DNA from: Spirochaetaceae bacterium
GTDB taxonomy: Bacteria; Spirochaetota; Spirochaetia; Treponematales; Breznakiellaceae
Assembly: GCA_031265635.1 (NCBI GenBank)
Contig: JAISCK010000140.1
Coordinates: 1 to 18,637 of the forward strand
Direction of reading: 5' to 3'
Length of the DNA: 18,637 bases
Under the pieces are notes generated by a model that searched no databases, was not told where the DNA came from, and was given only the letters and a program-made list of their open reading frames with translations. This document shows positions 1 through 7,408 of this stretch, one piece after another. Every line of letters starts with the position of its first letter. Position 1 is the first letter of the stretch. The translations under genes were made by a program, and so were the position numbers.

Positions 1-477
1 GGCGAGGAAATCTTGAGCGCGGGGCAAACCCAGCTCCGCCTCGGGGTAAAAGACTCAAAGGACGCTGAACAGGCCGCCTACCTTGTTTCGCTTACCCTGG
101 AATCGCTTTCCCGTTCAGGCCGGGAGGACCCCGGAGAAGCGGGCATGGACAGGCGGGTAAGCGCGGCCATCCGTTTTATCGCGGGACATTACGGCAAACC
201 CATCTCCCTGGATGACGCCGCGCAAAAAGCGGGCGTAAGCCCGGCCCACCTTTCGCGCATCTTCTGTTCCGAAACCGGCGCAAGTTTCTCAAAGCACCTT
301 GCCGGACAGCGCATAAGACGGGCCTGCCGGGAACTTTCCTCAGGGATCAGAAGCATCAAGGAACTGGCCGTACTCTGCGGATTTTCCAACGCGAATTATT
401 TCAGCAGGGCTTTCAAAAAAGCCACGGGAATAACGCCCTCCGAATACGCCAGGAAACACGGAAGAACCCCGCAATGA
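1..477 (+). CDS. AraC/XylS-family transcriptional regulator, C-terminal part (5' end outside window)
   Basis: DNA-binding end of an AraC-family regulator. The reading frame is open from the first base (Gly-Glu-Glu-Ile before a TTG at 13), so the gene almost certainly begins upstream and about 158 residues are visible. The last ~105 residues form the double helix-turn-helix domain. The first HTH is around residues 68-88 (ISLDDAAQKAGVSPAHLSRIF) and the second around 117-140. The second carries the family signature CGFSNANYFSRAFKKATGIT, ending in the usual TPSEYA. The ~50 residues before it are probably the tail of a sensor domain whose type cannot be told. It lies upstream of and parallel to mglBAC, so it could control that operon, but a terminator-like hairpin separates them and this link is inference only. 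Confidence 0.9.
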   Translation, partial: GEEILSAGQTQLRLGVKDSKDAEQAAYLVSLTLESLSRSGREDPGEAGMDRRVSAAIRFIAGHYGKPISLDDAAQKAGVSPAHLSRIFCSETGASFSKHLAGQRIRRACRELSSGIRSIKELAVLCGFSNANYFSRAFKKATGITPSEYARKHGRTPQ

Positions 478-486
478 ACCTCCTCG

Positions 487-526
487 CCAATGCCGCCCGG
501 AAAGCATTGGGGGCTTCTTCCTTTTC
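487..526 (+). terminator. Probable intrinsic terminator after the AraC-family gene
   Basis: A 7-bp perfect stem (CCAATGC 487-493 with GCATTGG 504-510) closes a 10-base loop and is followed by a pyrimidine-rich, T-containing tract (CTTCTTCCTTTT). It begins nine bases after the stop codon. The T-tract is interrupted by C, so termination may be partial. Confidence 0.5.
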
Positions 527-547
527 ATGCTGTTTTTGCGTGTTTTG

Positions 548-599
548 TGCTATACAGGAGGTCTCCCTTAAAAATGTTTTTTTTGTGCTAAAATTAGCA
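548..599 (+). promoter_or_regulatory. Candidate mglB promoters (two extended -10 elements) with overlapping palindrome
   Basis: This AT-rich stretch lies in the 291-base gap between the AraC-type gene and mglB. It contains two extended -10 elements: TGCTATACA at 548-556 and TGCTAAAAT at 586-594. Neither has a convincing -35 at 17 bases, which is tolerable for extended -10 promoters. The second is embedded in a perfect inverted repeat, TGCTAA-AA-TTAGCA (586-599), which would place a dimeric regulator's site on the -10. A start near 600 would give a leader of about 165 bases. The assignment rests on pattern only. Confidence 0.35.
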
Positions 600-650
600 T
601 AAAAATCGTATTTAGAAATTTCTCCCCAAGAACTATCCTTAACAGTAAGA

Positions 651-713
651 GTTTTTCGCCCTTGTTTCATGCTGGTGAAAAACGCAAAATGCCGGGCATT
701 TTGCAAGGCTTGC
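651..713 (+). promoter_or_regulatory. Structured leader of mglB: two abutting hairpins plus a short third
   Basis: Stem 1 pairs GTTTTTCGCC (651-660) with GGTGAAAAAC (674-683): 10 bp including one G-U pair, with a 13-base loop. Immediately next to it, stem 2 pairs GCAAAATGC (684-692) with GCATTTTGC (696-704): 9 perfect bp around CGG. A third small arm pairs GCAAG (703-707) with CTTGC (709-713) and competes with the base of stem 2. None is followed by a T-run, so they are not ordinary terminators. They end about 55 bases before the mglB start and could be a cis-acting RNA or, for stem 2, a DNA operator. I recognise no named riboswitch here. Confidence 0.4.
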
Positions 714-768
714 GCGGCGCCCAGCCGGGATGCCGGACAGGTCAATTAAAATTTTTAGGAGAAGTAGT

Positions 769-1770
769 ATGAAAAAAGTATTGGCGCCGGTCCTTTTGGT
801 GATTCTTTGCGCTACGGCCTGTACCGGGGGAGACAAAGCAGGTGGCAAGCCAAAAATCGGTGTGGCGATTTATAAATTTGACGACACCTTTATGTCCTAT
901 ACCCGTAACGCCATCGAGGAGAACGGCAAGGGCAAGGCCGCGATAGAAGTTGTGGATTCCCAGAACGCCCAGCCTGTCCAGAACGACCAGATTGACGCGT
1001 TCCTTTCCAAGCAGATGGACGCCATTGCCGTCAACCCCGTGGACCGCACCGCGGCCGCGGCCATCATTGAGAACGCCAGGGCAAAGAACACCCCGGTGGT
1101 TTTCTTCAACCGCGAGCCCCTTCCCGAAGACATGAACCGCTGGGACAGGGTGTACTATGTAGGCGCCAAGGCCGAGGAATCGGGAACCATGCAGGGCGAA
1201 ATTGTCGCCGAGTACTGGAAAGCCCATCCCGAGGCCGATAAAAACAAGGACGGCATACTCCAGTACATCATGCTCAAGGGCGAACCGGGACACCAGGATG
1301 CCGAACTCCGTACCGAATATTCGATCAAAGCCGTGCGGGCCGCGGGAATCAGGGTTGAACGGCTTGCCGAAGACACCGCCATGTGGGACAGGCCCAGGGC
1401 TGTAGAAAAGATGGATGCCTTTTACGCCCGTTTTGGCGACCGTATCGAAGTGGTATTCTGCAACAATGACGACATGGCCCTCGGCGCCATCGAGTCCCTC
1501 CGCAAGGCCGGATATTTTTCCAACAACAGATATCTTCCTGTAGTCGGCGTTGACGCTACCGCTCCCGCCCTGCAGGCCCTTGCCGAAGGAACCCTCCTTG
1601 GCACAGTGCTGAATGACGCCCAGAACCAGGGCAAGGCGACCTTTGATCTGACCTATGCCTTAGCCTCGGGCGCGGGAGCGGACAGTACTACCTGGCCTGT
1701 TACCGACGGCAAATATATCTGGGTTTCCTATCAAAAAGTTACCAAAGATAATTACAGGCAGTTTCAGTAA
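769..1770 (+). CDS. mglB: Galactose/glucose-binding lipoprotein of an Mgl ABC transporter
   Basis: Periplasmic sugar-binding protein, 333 residues, that delivers galactose/glucose to MglA/MglC. The ATG at 769 is preceded by AGGAGAAG at 757-764; an in-frame ATG at 730 would add residues before a clear signal peptide and has no comparable site. The N-terminus is a lipoprotein signal with acylated Cys18 (Ala-Thr-Ala-Cys, a relaxed spirochaete-like lipobox). Every sugar-contacting residue known from E. coli MglB has a counterpart: Asp39, Asn114, His175, Asp177, Arg181, Trp206, Asn233, Asp262 and Asn282. The calcium loop is also kept (Asp157, Asn159, Asp161, Gln165, with Glu227). This pattern fits glucose/galactose rather than ribose or xylose. 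It is the first gene of mglBAC and is followed by a hairpin that may limit readthrough into mglA. Confidence 0.95.
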   Translation: MKKVLAPVLLVILCATACTGGDKAGGKPKIGVAIYKFDDTFMSYTRNAIEENGKGKAAIEVVDSQNAQPVQNDQIDAFLSKQMDAIAVNPVDRTAAAAIIENARAKNTPVVFFNREPLPEDMNRWDRVYYVGAKAEESGTMQGEIVAEYWKAHPEADKNKDGILQYIMLKGEPGHQDAELRTEYSIKAVRAAGIRVERLAEDTAMWDRPRAVEKMDAFYARFGDRIEVVFCNNDDMALGAIESLRKAGYFSNNRYLPVVGVDATAPALQALAEGTLLGTVLNDAQNQGKATFDLTYALASGAGADSTTWPVTDGKYIWVSYQKVTKDNYRQFQ

Positions 1771-1780
1771 ACGGCGGTTC

Positions 1781-1827
1781 CGGGGCTTTCCCAAAAATTC
1801 AGGTTTTTGGACAGCCCCGCCTTTTCT
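1781..1827 (+). terminator. Hairpin between mglB and mglA (probable partial terminator / mRNA stabiliser)
   Basis: A two-tier stem: the outer 7 bp pairs CGGGGCT (1781-1787) with AGCCCCG (1813-1819), and the inner 7 bp pairs CCAAAAA (1791-1797) with TTTTTGG (1804-1810) around a 6-base loop. It is followed by CCTTTTCTT. It starts 11 bases after the mglB stop inside an operon, so complete termination is unlikely. In binding-protein operons such structures commonly raise expression of the first gene relative to the ATPase and permease; that role here is inference. Confidence 0.55.
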
Positions 1828-1888
1828 TGACCTGGGCTTTCCGGAAAGGCCGCGGGTCCGTTATTACAGTTAATAAAGAGGCTTATTT

Positions 1889-3403
1889 ATGGATCAGGAT
1901 GGTTTTATACTGCAAATACGGCATATCTCCAAATCCTTTCCCGGCGTAAAGGCCCTTGATGATATTTCCATCAATATCAGGCCCGGTACGGTCCACGCCC
2001 TCATGGGAGAAAACGGCGCCGGTAAATCAACGCTGATGAAGTGCCTTTTTGGCATCTATGTGCCTGATTCCGGTGAAATCATCCTTGACGGAAAACCTGA
2101 ACATTTTAATACTTCCCGCCAGGCTCTTGACGCGGGGATTTCCATGATACACCAGGAACTCCTTTCCATACCGTACCGGAGCGTAATGGAAAACCTCTGG
2201 CTCGGCCGTTATCCCAAACGCGGCGCGGGCCCTTTCAAATTTGTCGATCACAAGCGTATGTACCGGGACACGGTGAATCTCTTTGAGAAACTCAATCTGG
2301 ATATTGATCCCAGGATATGGGTCATGAAACTTTCGGTATCAAAAACCCAGTCCCTGGAAATCGCCAAGGCGGTTTCGTATAACGCGAAAATAATCATCAT
2401 GGATGAACCTACTTCATCGCTTACCGAGCGTGAAGTGTCCAGTCTTTTTGAAATCATCAGGCGGCTCAGGGGAGAAGGCGTCGCCATCATATATATTTCC
2501 CACAAGATTGAAGAAATACTCAGCATATCCGACGATGTCTCCATCCTGCGGGACGGCCGTCATGTGGGAACCTATGAGGCCGGAACATTGACAACGGACC
2601 TCATCATTAAATACATGGTGGGACGGGACCTCAGCAACCGTTTCCCGCCCAGGGACAATGTTCCCGGAAAGGTCCTGCTCAAGGTTGACTCTCTTACTTC
2701 CCCGAGGAAAGATTCTTTCAGGGATGTAAGTTTTTCGGTGCGCCGGGGAGAAATTTTCGGCATAGGGGGACTGGTCGGCGCGCAGCGCACCGAACTGGTT
2801 GAGGCCCTCTTTGGACTCAGGTCCGTAGAAAGCGGCCATATCTATATAGATGGCGAGGAAGTAACCATCAAAAATCCCGCCCAGGCCAAGGCCCACAAGA
2901 TGGCTCTTCTTACCGAGGAAAGGAGGGCCACGGGAATTATCCCCATGCTTTCTATCAAGGCGAATATGCTCCTTGCCAATCTAAAGCGTTACATAGGCCC
3001 CCTGGGACTCATCAACGAAAAGCGGGGCGAAGAGGATACCCAAAAAAATATCCATGCCCTCCAGGTAAAGACGCCCAGCGCAAAAAACAAGATACGGGAT
3101 CTTTCGGGCGGAAACCAGCAGAAGGTTCTCTTTGCCCGCTGGCTCCTCACCCAGCCTGATATACTCATCCTCGATGAACCAACCAGGGGCATAGATGTCA
3201 GCGCGAAATACGACATCTATACAATCATCATTGATCTGGCCAAACAGGGCAAAAGCATCATCATGATTTCGTCTGAAATGCCGGAACTTTTGGGCATATC
3301 GGACCGCATCATGGTGATGTGCGCCGGAAGGGTAACAGGCATACTGGAAGGCCGGGAAGCGGACCAGGAAAAAATCATGCGCCTCGCGGCGCAATTCATG
3401 TAA
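1889..3403 (+). CDS. mglA: Galactose/methyl-galactoside ABC transporter, double ATP-binding subunit
   Basis: Cytoplasmic ATPase, 504 residues, carrying two fused nucleotide-binding domains. NBD1 has Walker A GENGAGKST (40-48), the family's degenerate signature LSVSKTQ (148-154), Walker B with Asp172-Glu173 and the switch His205. NBD2 has a degenerate Walker A (GGLVGAQRT, 293-301), an intact LSGGNQQ signature (405-411), Walker B Asp429-Glu430, and Glu463 at the usual switch-His position. This split, with one competent and one degenerate site, is normal for the sugar-importer MglA/RbsA/XylG group. The wording of NBD1 (LSVS...IEIAKA...DEPTSSLTE-like) is closest to MglA as I know it. AAAGAGG (1875-1881) lies seven bases before the ATG. 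mglC follows 14 bases after the stop. Confidence 0.95.
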   Translation: MDQDGFILQIRHISKSFPGVKALDDISINIRPGTVHALMGENGAGKSTLMKCLFGIYVPDSGEIILDGKPEHFNTSRQALDAGISMIHQELLSIPYRSVMENLWLGRYPKRGAGPFKFVDHKRMYRDTVNLFEKLNLDIDPRIWVMKLSVSKTQSLEIAKAVSYNAKIIIMDEPTSSLTEREVSSLFEIIRRLRGEGVAIIYISHKIEEILSISDDVSILRDGRHVGTYEAGTLTTDLIIKYMVGRDLSNRFPPRDNVPGKVLLKVDSLTSPRKDSFRDVSFSVRRGEIFGIGGLVGAQRTELVEALFGLRSVESGHIYIDGEEVTIKNPAQAKAHKMALLTEERRATGIIPMLSIKANMLLANLKRYIGPLGLINEKRGEEDTQKNIHALQVKTPSAKNKIRDLSGGNQQKVLFARWLLTQPDILILDEPTRGIDVSAKYDIYTIIIDLAKQGKSIIMISSEMPELLGISDRIMVMCAGRVTGILEGREADQEKIMRLAAQFM

Positions 3404-3417
3404 TACGGAGTAATATT

Positions 3418-4503
3418 ATGGAAGAATTACAGACCCGGAGATTCGGACTGAAAAATGTTACCGGTTTTATGTTCCAGTACGCCATATACTTTGTGTTTAT
3501 CGTACTTGTACTGATAATCGCCATAAAGGAACCTTCGTTTCTTTCCATAAAGAATTTCCTCAACATACTCAATATGTCAGCCACGAGGATAATCATAGCT
3601 ATGGGAATAGGCGGCATACTCATTACCGGCGGAGTTGACCTTTCGGCAGGAAGGCAGGTAGGGCTGGCGGCGGTTTTTTCCGCCTCGCTGCTTCAATCGG
3701 CGGATTATACGCGGCGTATGTATCCCAACCTTCCGGTGCTGCCTTTCATTATTCCCATACTGTGTGCCATGGCCGCCTGCGGTATTTTTGGCTTTCTCAA
3801 CGGGGCCTTTATCGCCAAGCTCAAGGTTCCGGCCTTTATAGCCACCCTCGGTTCCCAGGTTGCCGTATACGGAGTTACCTCCCTGTACTTTGACCGGCCC
3901 CCTTACGGGGCCCAGCCCATAGCCGGCTTTGACGACCGTTTCAGGATACTGGGTACAAATTCAATACGTTATGTGGAAGGCCACGGGCTGGTCTTTGGCG
4001 CCGGGGACGGCCTTGCCGGAGCGGTGCATAAGTTTCCGATTAACTACATCATCATTATCGCCGCTGTCGTAACGGTTTTGGTGTATGTCCTCTACAACAA
4101 AACCACCTTTGGCAAAAATATCTACGCGATAGGGGGCAATGCCGAAGCGGCGCGGGTATCGGGTGTCAATGTGGGCAGAACGCTCCTTCTCATGTATACC
4201 CTGGCCGCGGTACTCTACGGCCTGGGCGGAACCCTGGAAGCGGCCCGCACCGGCGGCGCCACAAACAACTACGGCAACGGCTATGAACTGGACGCCATAG
4301 CGGCCTGTGTTGTCGGCGGCGTTTCAAATCTGGGCGGCATAGGGACCGTTCCGGGCATAGTGATAGGCGTGCTTATCTTCTCGGTTATCAACTACGGTCT
4401 CACCTTTATCAATATGTCCCCGTACTGGCAGCAGATAGTTAAAGGTGCCATCATTGTTATCGCCGTGGCCCTGGACATACGCAAGTACCTGACCAAGCGC
4501 TAG
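3418..4503 (+). CDS. mglC: Galactose/methyl-galactoside ABC transporter permease
   Basis: Inner-membrane permease of the Mgl importer, 361 residues, of the BPD_transp_2 type with about eight to ten hydrophobic helices. The start at 3418 is chosen because CGGAG (3406-3410) sits seven bases before it; the frame is open upstream into mglA, but a longer form would overlap mglA and begin with an implausibly charged segment. Conserved permease motifs are DLSAGRQVG (74-82), the cytoplasmic EAA-like loop NAEAARVSG (241-249), and ELDAIAACVVGGVS (290-303). Compared with E. coli MglC, from memory, there is an insertion of roughly fifteen residues around 180-205 in a loop rich in Gly and His. The gene ends only six bases from the convergent PHP gene. 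Confidence 0.95.
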   Translation: MEELQTRRFGLKNVTGFMFQYAIYFVFIVLVLIIAIKEPSFLSIKNFLNILNMSATRIIIAMGIGGILITGGVDLSAGRQVGLAAVFSASLLQSADYTRRMYPNLPVLPFIIPILCAMAACGIFGFLNGAFIAKLKVPAFIATLGSQVAVYGVTSLYFDRPPYGAQPIAGFDDRFRILGTNSIRYVEGHGLVFGAGDGLAGAVHKFPINYIIIIAAVVTVLVYVLYNKTTFGKNIYAIGGNAEAARVSGVNVGRTLLLMYTLAAVLYGLGGTLEAARTGGATNNYGNGYELDAIAACVVGGVSNLGGIGTVPGIVIGVLIFSVINYGLTFINMSPYWQQIVKGAIIVIAVALDIRKYLTKR

Positions 4504-4506
4504 GGG

Positions 4507-4521
4507 CCCTCATACCGAGGG
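4507..4521. terminator. Small hairpin at the mglC / PHP convergent junction
   Basis: CCCTC (4507-4511) and GAGGG (4517-4521) pair around ATACC, overlapping the last codons of the minus-strand PHP gene. It is the only structure available in the six-base gap between converging stop codons. No T-run follows on either strand, so it is at best a weak bidirectional terminator. Confidence 0.25.
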
Positions 4522-5271
4522 ACGTCTTGCAAGGGCCTGTTTAAGAACTTCAATATCGGCCTCGGTTCCGGGACCCCCCGGAAGGAGTTCCTCATACGAA
4601 GCGTCAAGCTCAAAGGGCCTTCGGGCAACGTGTTCGGGATAGTGGGCGTCCGATGAGCTTATCCGGGGATATCCCAGGGTATCAATGGGCGCGCCGTCAC
4701 CTGAGGGCAGAAAAAACCGGGGCGGAATGCGGGTACATTCCACAGCGGCCCAGGGGCCCTTTACAATCACCCCAAACTGGCTGGTCATGGAAAAGGCCGG
4801 TCTGTCCACATGGGCGGGAATGACAAGGCCGCCGTATTCTTTTGCCTTCGGGCCAAGCTCGTCTATGCCTAAATCTATGGCGCTGGAAAGAAAGTACTCG
4901 ACCTCGCCCTCGATGGTATCGTCTTCGTCCACATAGACCTGGTCGCCTGTTTTTTCAGGATCATTGGGGAAGGGGGTAATCAGGCTGTACACATAGCCGC
5001 CAAACGCGAGCGCGGCGTCAAGGCAGGTAAAGAGGCACAGGGCGTGAATTTCTTCCCGGCTTGTGGCCTCAAGGCCGAATATGGGAACTATGCCGAGCCT
5101 TGAGCAGTGTCCGGCAAAGGCCGGGCAGTTGAGGGCCGAATTATGATCGGTCAGGGCCAGTACCCTGACCCCCTTTTCTCCGGCGAGGGCGGCAAGGACA
5201 CCGGGAGAAAGATCCAGGGAACCGCAGGGAGACAGGCAGGAATGATTGTGCAGATCCGCCAGAAGGGGCAT
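4510..5271 (-). CDS. PHP-domain metal-dependent phosphoesterase
   Basis: A 253-residue stand-alone PHP protein, expected to be a cytosolic phosphoesterase using a multinuclear metal centre. All metal-ligand motifs are present: His8-x-His10 (DLHNHS), Asp42-His43 (LTDHNS), Glu68 (GLEAT), His76, His154 with Arg157 (PAHVDRPAF), and Asp208-x-His210 (SSDAHY). A TrpH/YciV-like nuclease or nucleotide phosphatase activity is possible, but the substrate cannot be read from sequence. It is the last gene of a five-gene minus-strand operon, with only five bases after the upstream DRTGG stop. GGAGG lies 12 bases before the ATG, inside the end of the preceding gene. Stand-alone PHP proteins next to DRTGG and ATPase genes are typical of [FeFe]-hydrogenase loci in Clostridia and Thermotogales; no hydrogenase is present here. 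Confidence 0.9.
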   Translation of the reverse strand: MPLLADLHNHSCLSPCGSLDLSPGVLAALAGEKGVRVLALTDHNSALNCPAFAGHCSRLGIVPIFGLEATSREEIHALCLFTCLDAALAFGGYVYSLITPFPNDPEKTGDQVYVDEDDTIEGEVEYFLSSAIDLGIDELGPKAKEYGGLVIPAHVDRPAFSMTSQFGVIVKGPWAAVECTRIPPRFFLPSGDGAPIDTLGYPRISSSDAHYPEHVARRPFELDASYEELLPGGPGTEADIEVLKQALARRPSV

Positions 5272-5277
5272 GAATAC

Positions 5278-5616
5278 TCAAGCCTCCGCATGAAGCATGG
5301 CGTATAATCTGCCCGAGACGGTATACTGGTTTTCGCGCGTGCGGTACAGCGCTATGCCCTCTTCCCTGGCCGACTCGATCATGTCATCGGGAACGGGCCT
5401 GTAATTACAGACAAAGATTACCGGCGTATTGACCAGCGTAGCGACGGCAACGGTGTTCTTGTGGGCCTGTATGGTAATGAGGGCGCCGCCTTCTTTGGCG
5501 TTTGCCATAACATCGGAAAGCAGATCCGAAGTATAGGCTCCGCTTAACCTGACATCCTCGAATTCGTCCTGCACCGCTTCGGCGCCCAGGGCTTCCGCCG
5601 CTTCCCGTATGGTCAT
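5278..5616 (-). CDS. DRTGG-domain protein (copy 1)
   Basis: A 112-residue protein made almost entirely of one DRTGG domain, a fold of unknown biochemical function also found in phosphotransacetylases and CBS-containing pyrophosphatases. The recognisable core is GAYTSDLLSDVMANA near residues 26-40, followed by the hydrophobic strand ALITIQAHKNTVAVA and a TPVIFV strand. The domain's name-giving tetrapeptide is not literally present. The ATG overlaps the stop of the CBS-ATPase gene by four bases (ATGA), implying coupled translation. It is paralogous to the protein at 7409-7753 in the same operon. A regulatory ligand-binding role alongside the CBS-ATPase is inference. Confidence 0.85.
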   Translation of the reverse strand: MTIREAAEALGAEAVQDEFEDVRLSGAYTSDLLSDVMANAKEGGALITIQAHKNTVAVATLVNTPVIFVCNYRPVPDDMIESAREEGIALYRTRENQYTVSGRLYAMLHAEA

Positions 5617-6563
5617 GACTGCCCTCCCTCAGGAGCGCGCCGGTATACTGTCGAACATACGGTGGTTCCCTTTCCTTTTTCCGATTCGATGGTAAATTCA
5701 TCGGAGACCCTTTTGGTATTGGCAAGTCCCATGCCCGCCCCGAAGCCCAGTGACCGTATCCACTCATTGGCGGTGGACCAGCCTTCCTGGAGGGCTACTT
5801 CAACATCCTCGATTCCCGGCCCGCTGTCCTGTGCGACAACGGTAATCCTGTCCGGGGCTATGGAACAGCTTATGGTTCCCCCAAGGGAATGTACTACCTG
5901 GTTTATTTCAAGTTCATAACTGGCGATGGCGACGCGCCGTATTATCTTGGGATCAATGTTCTTGGCCTTGAGGGCCTTTTTTATCTCGGTTGACGCGTGG
6001 CCCGCGAGTTCAAAATCATAACGGACCGTAACAAACTGAAGATCGGTTACCCCGCCTGTCGAGGACGCGGGACTCTGGTGGGTTTTCTCAAGCCTGAGTA
6101 CTTCCCGGTTCATCTCAACCAGGAGCGTTTTAATCACATCATTGGAAGTAAGTATGCCCACAAGTTCCTGGTTTTTATTCAGTACCGGAAAACGGCCGTA
6201 ATGAAATTTATTGAGATAGCTGATGGCAAAGGAAAGGGGCATATCATCTTCCAGCACAATCACCTCCCTGGTCATGTGTTCCTGGACCAGTTCGTCAATG
6301 TGCCCCTTGTCCAGGGCGGTAACAATATCGTCGATGGATACTATACCCGCAAGCCTGATCTTTTCGACAATGGGAATCCCCGTTATGTGATTTTCCCGCA
6401 TCATGGCCTGTATATGCCGCAGGGTGTCGCTCTTTTTGGCCGTAATGACCGCGCTGGTCATGACATCCTTTATTTTAAGGCGGTAAATCAGCTCCAGCAC
6501 CACCGAAGGAGAATCCACCGTGCTGATGGGGATATCCTGATGAATCACGTTTGCATCACTCAT
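5613..6563 (-). CDS. Tandem CBS domains fused to an anti-sigma-like HATPase
   Basis: A 316-residue cytoplasmic signalling protein. CBS1 is about residues 30-85 (LKIKDVMTSAVIT to GIVSIDDIVTAL) and CBS2 about 93-148 (EHMTREVIVLEDD to GILTSNDVIKTLL). A GHKL-type ATPase follows at 173-308. The ATPase has its N box around Glu217-Asn221 with a following His (ELEINQVVHS), DSGPGI (246-251) and GFGAGMGL (273-280). There is no HisKA dimerisation helix with a phospho-accepting His, so it resembles RsbW/RsbT-type serine kinases rather than histidine kinases. CBS pairs commonly sense adenine nucleotides. The ATG at 6563 has AAAGGA five bases upstream and overlaps the HAD stop by eight bases; a longer start at 6599 would overlap far more. 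It is probably the sensor/switch of this operon. Confidence 0.88.
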   Translation of the reverse strand: MSDANVIHQDIPISTVDSPSVVLELIYRLKIKDVMTSAVITAKKSDTLRHIQAMMRENHITGIPIVEKIRLAGIVSIDDIVTALDKGHIDELVQEHMTREVIVLEDDMPLSFAISYLNKFHYGRFPVLNKNQELVGILTSNDVIKTLLVEMNREVLRLEKTHQSPASSTGGVTDLQFVTVRYDFELAGHASTEIKKALKAKNIDPKIIRRVAIASYELEINQVVHSLGGTISCSIAPDRITVVAQDSGPGIEDVEVALQEGWSTANEWIRSLGFGAGMGLANTKRVSDEFTIESEKGKGTTVCSTVYRRAPEGGQS

Positions 6564-7398
6564 GTTTATCCTTTCCGGGGGCCAATACACAGCGTTCAAT
6601 AAGATCGGCTACCCCGTCTTCATCATTGGTTTTCGGAGTAACCATAGTCGCCAGTTCCTTTATCCGTTCTTCACCGTTGAGCATTGCCGCGGAACAGCCT
6701 GCCCACAGGATCATGGCCTCGTCGTTCATCGAGTCCCCTACGGCAAGCACCTCGTCCCTGCCGGCGCCCAGCCTTTCGGCTATGCAGGCGAGGGCGCTGC
6801 CCTTGTCGGTATTGGGCGCCTGGAGTTCGAGAAAATACGGCTTGCTGGTAAACAGGGTTATCTCGCCCCCAAGGTAGGTCCGCAGTATGCTCTCAAGAGG
6901 TTTGAGCAGCATGGGATCTCCGGGGATGAGCAGCTTGAGGCAGCCGGCGTCAAGCAGGGACTTAAAATCATCCGGTATGACCTGGCGGAATCCGGTAATC
7001 TTTTGGTCATAATCGGCGAATTCATTTGATTTGGAAACATATATGGTATCGCCTTCGTATATTTGAAGGGCAAAACCCTCGGCGCTGGCAAGTTCATAGG
7101 CCGCGATTGCCAGCGCGGAGGCAAGCCGCGTTTCGCGGATGACTTTTCCCGTATGGCTTTCCAGTATCAGCGCGCCGTTATTCGAAGCAAGGTATCCGGG
7201 GGTCTTATTCATCCCCAGGGCAAGGGAAAATTTTTCCATGGCCCCGGGTGTGCGGCCTGAGGCCAGAACTATGGTGACGCCCGATTCCTGGGCCTTCTTT
7301 ACCGTGTTTTTCGTCCGGGAAGAAATCGTAAAATCGGAGCGGAGCAGCGTATCATCCAGATCCAGGGCGATTATTTTGAATTTCCGCCGGGCATTCAT
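6556..7398 (-). CDS. Cof-type HAD-superfamily phosphatase (subclass IIB)
   Basis: A 280-residue haloacid-dehalogenase phosphatase. Motif I is DLDDT with nucleophile Asp13 and acid/base Asp15, motif II is VLASGRT (44-50), and motif IV is GDSMNDEAM near residue 230. A large C2 cap lies between motifs II and III, as in Cof/YidA/YbiV proteins, which dephosphorylate sugar phosphates or flavin precursors such as FMN. The exact substrate is unknown. The start at 7398 follows a near-ideal AAGGAGGTG site; a GTG two codons earlier lies inside that site and was rejected. The upstream DRTGG stop codon overlaps this ribosome-binding site, and the 3' end overlaps the CBS-ATPase start by eight bases, so it is firmly part of the operon. 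Confidence 0.92.
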   Translation of the reverse strand: MNARRKFKIIALDLDDTLLRSDFTISSRTKNTVKKAQESGVTIVLASGRTPGAMEKFSLALGMNKTPGYLASNNGALILESHTGKVIRETRLASALAIAAYELASAEGFALQIYEGDTIYVSKSNEFADYDQKITGFRQVIPDDFKSLLDAGCLKLLIPGDPMLLKPLESILRTYLGGEITLFTSKPYFLELQAPNTDKGSALACIAERLGAGRDEVLAVGDSMNDEAMILWAGCSAAMLNGEERIKELATMVTPKTNDEDGVADLIERCVLAPGKDKHE

Positions 7399-7408
7399 AC
7401 ACACCTCC

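Noticed and set aside
556..591. Possible leader peptide upstream of mglB: AGGAGG at 556-561 and an ATG at 574 opening a five-codon frame ending in TAA
   Set aside because: The spacing of 12 bases is long, the frame is only five codons of mostly Phe/Leu, and it overlaps a better promoter-like element.
413..745. 110-codon minus-strand frame across the AraC-mglB gap
   Set aside because: It crosses the terminator, promoter and hairpin region, changes composition midway and has no recognisable motif.
742..1293. 183-codon minus-strand frame opposite mglB
   Set aside because: mglB conserves all sugar- and calcium-binding residues; the antisense frame has no start signal or recognisable motif.
3319..3417. 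Longer N-terminus for mglC overlapping mglA
   Set aside because: The start at 3418 has a well-spaced ribosome-binding site and a family-like N-terminus; the extension is highly basic and lies inside mglA.
5997..6602. 201-codon plus-strand frame opposite the CBS-ATPase gene
   Set aside because: It is antisense to well-recognised CBS domains, has no ribosome-binding site, and its translation has no recognisable motif.
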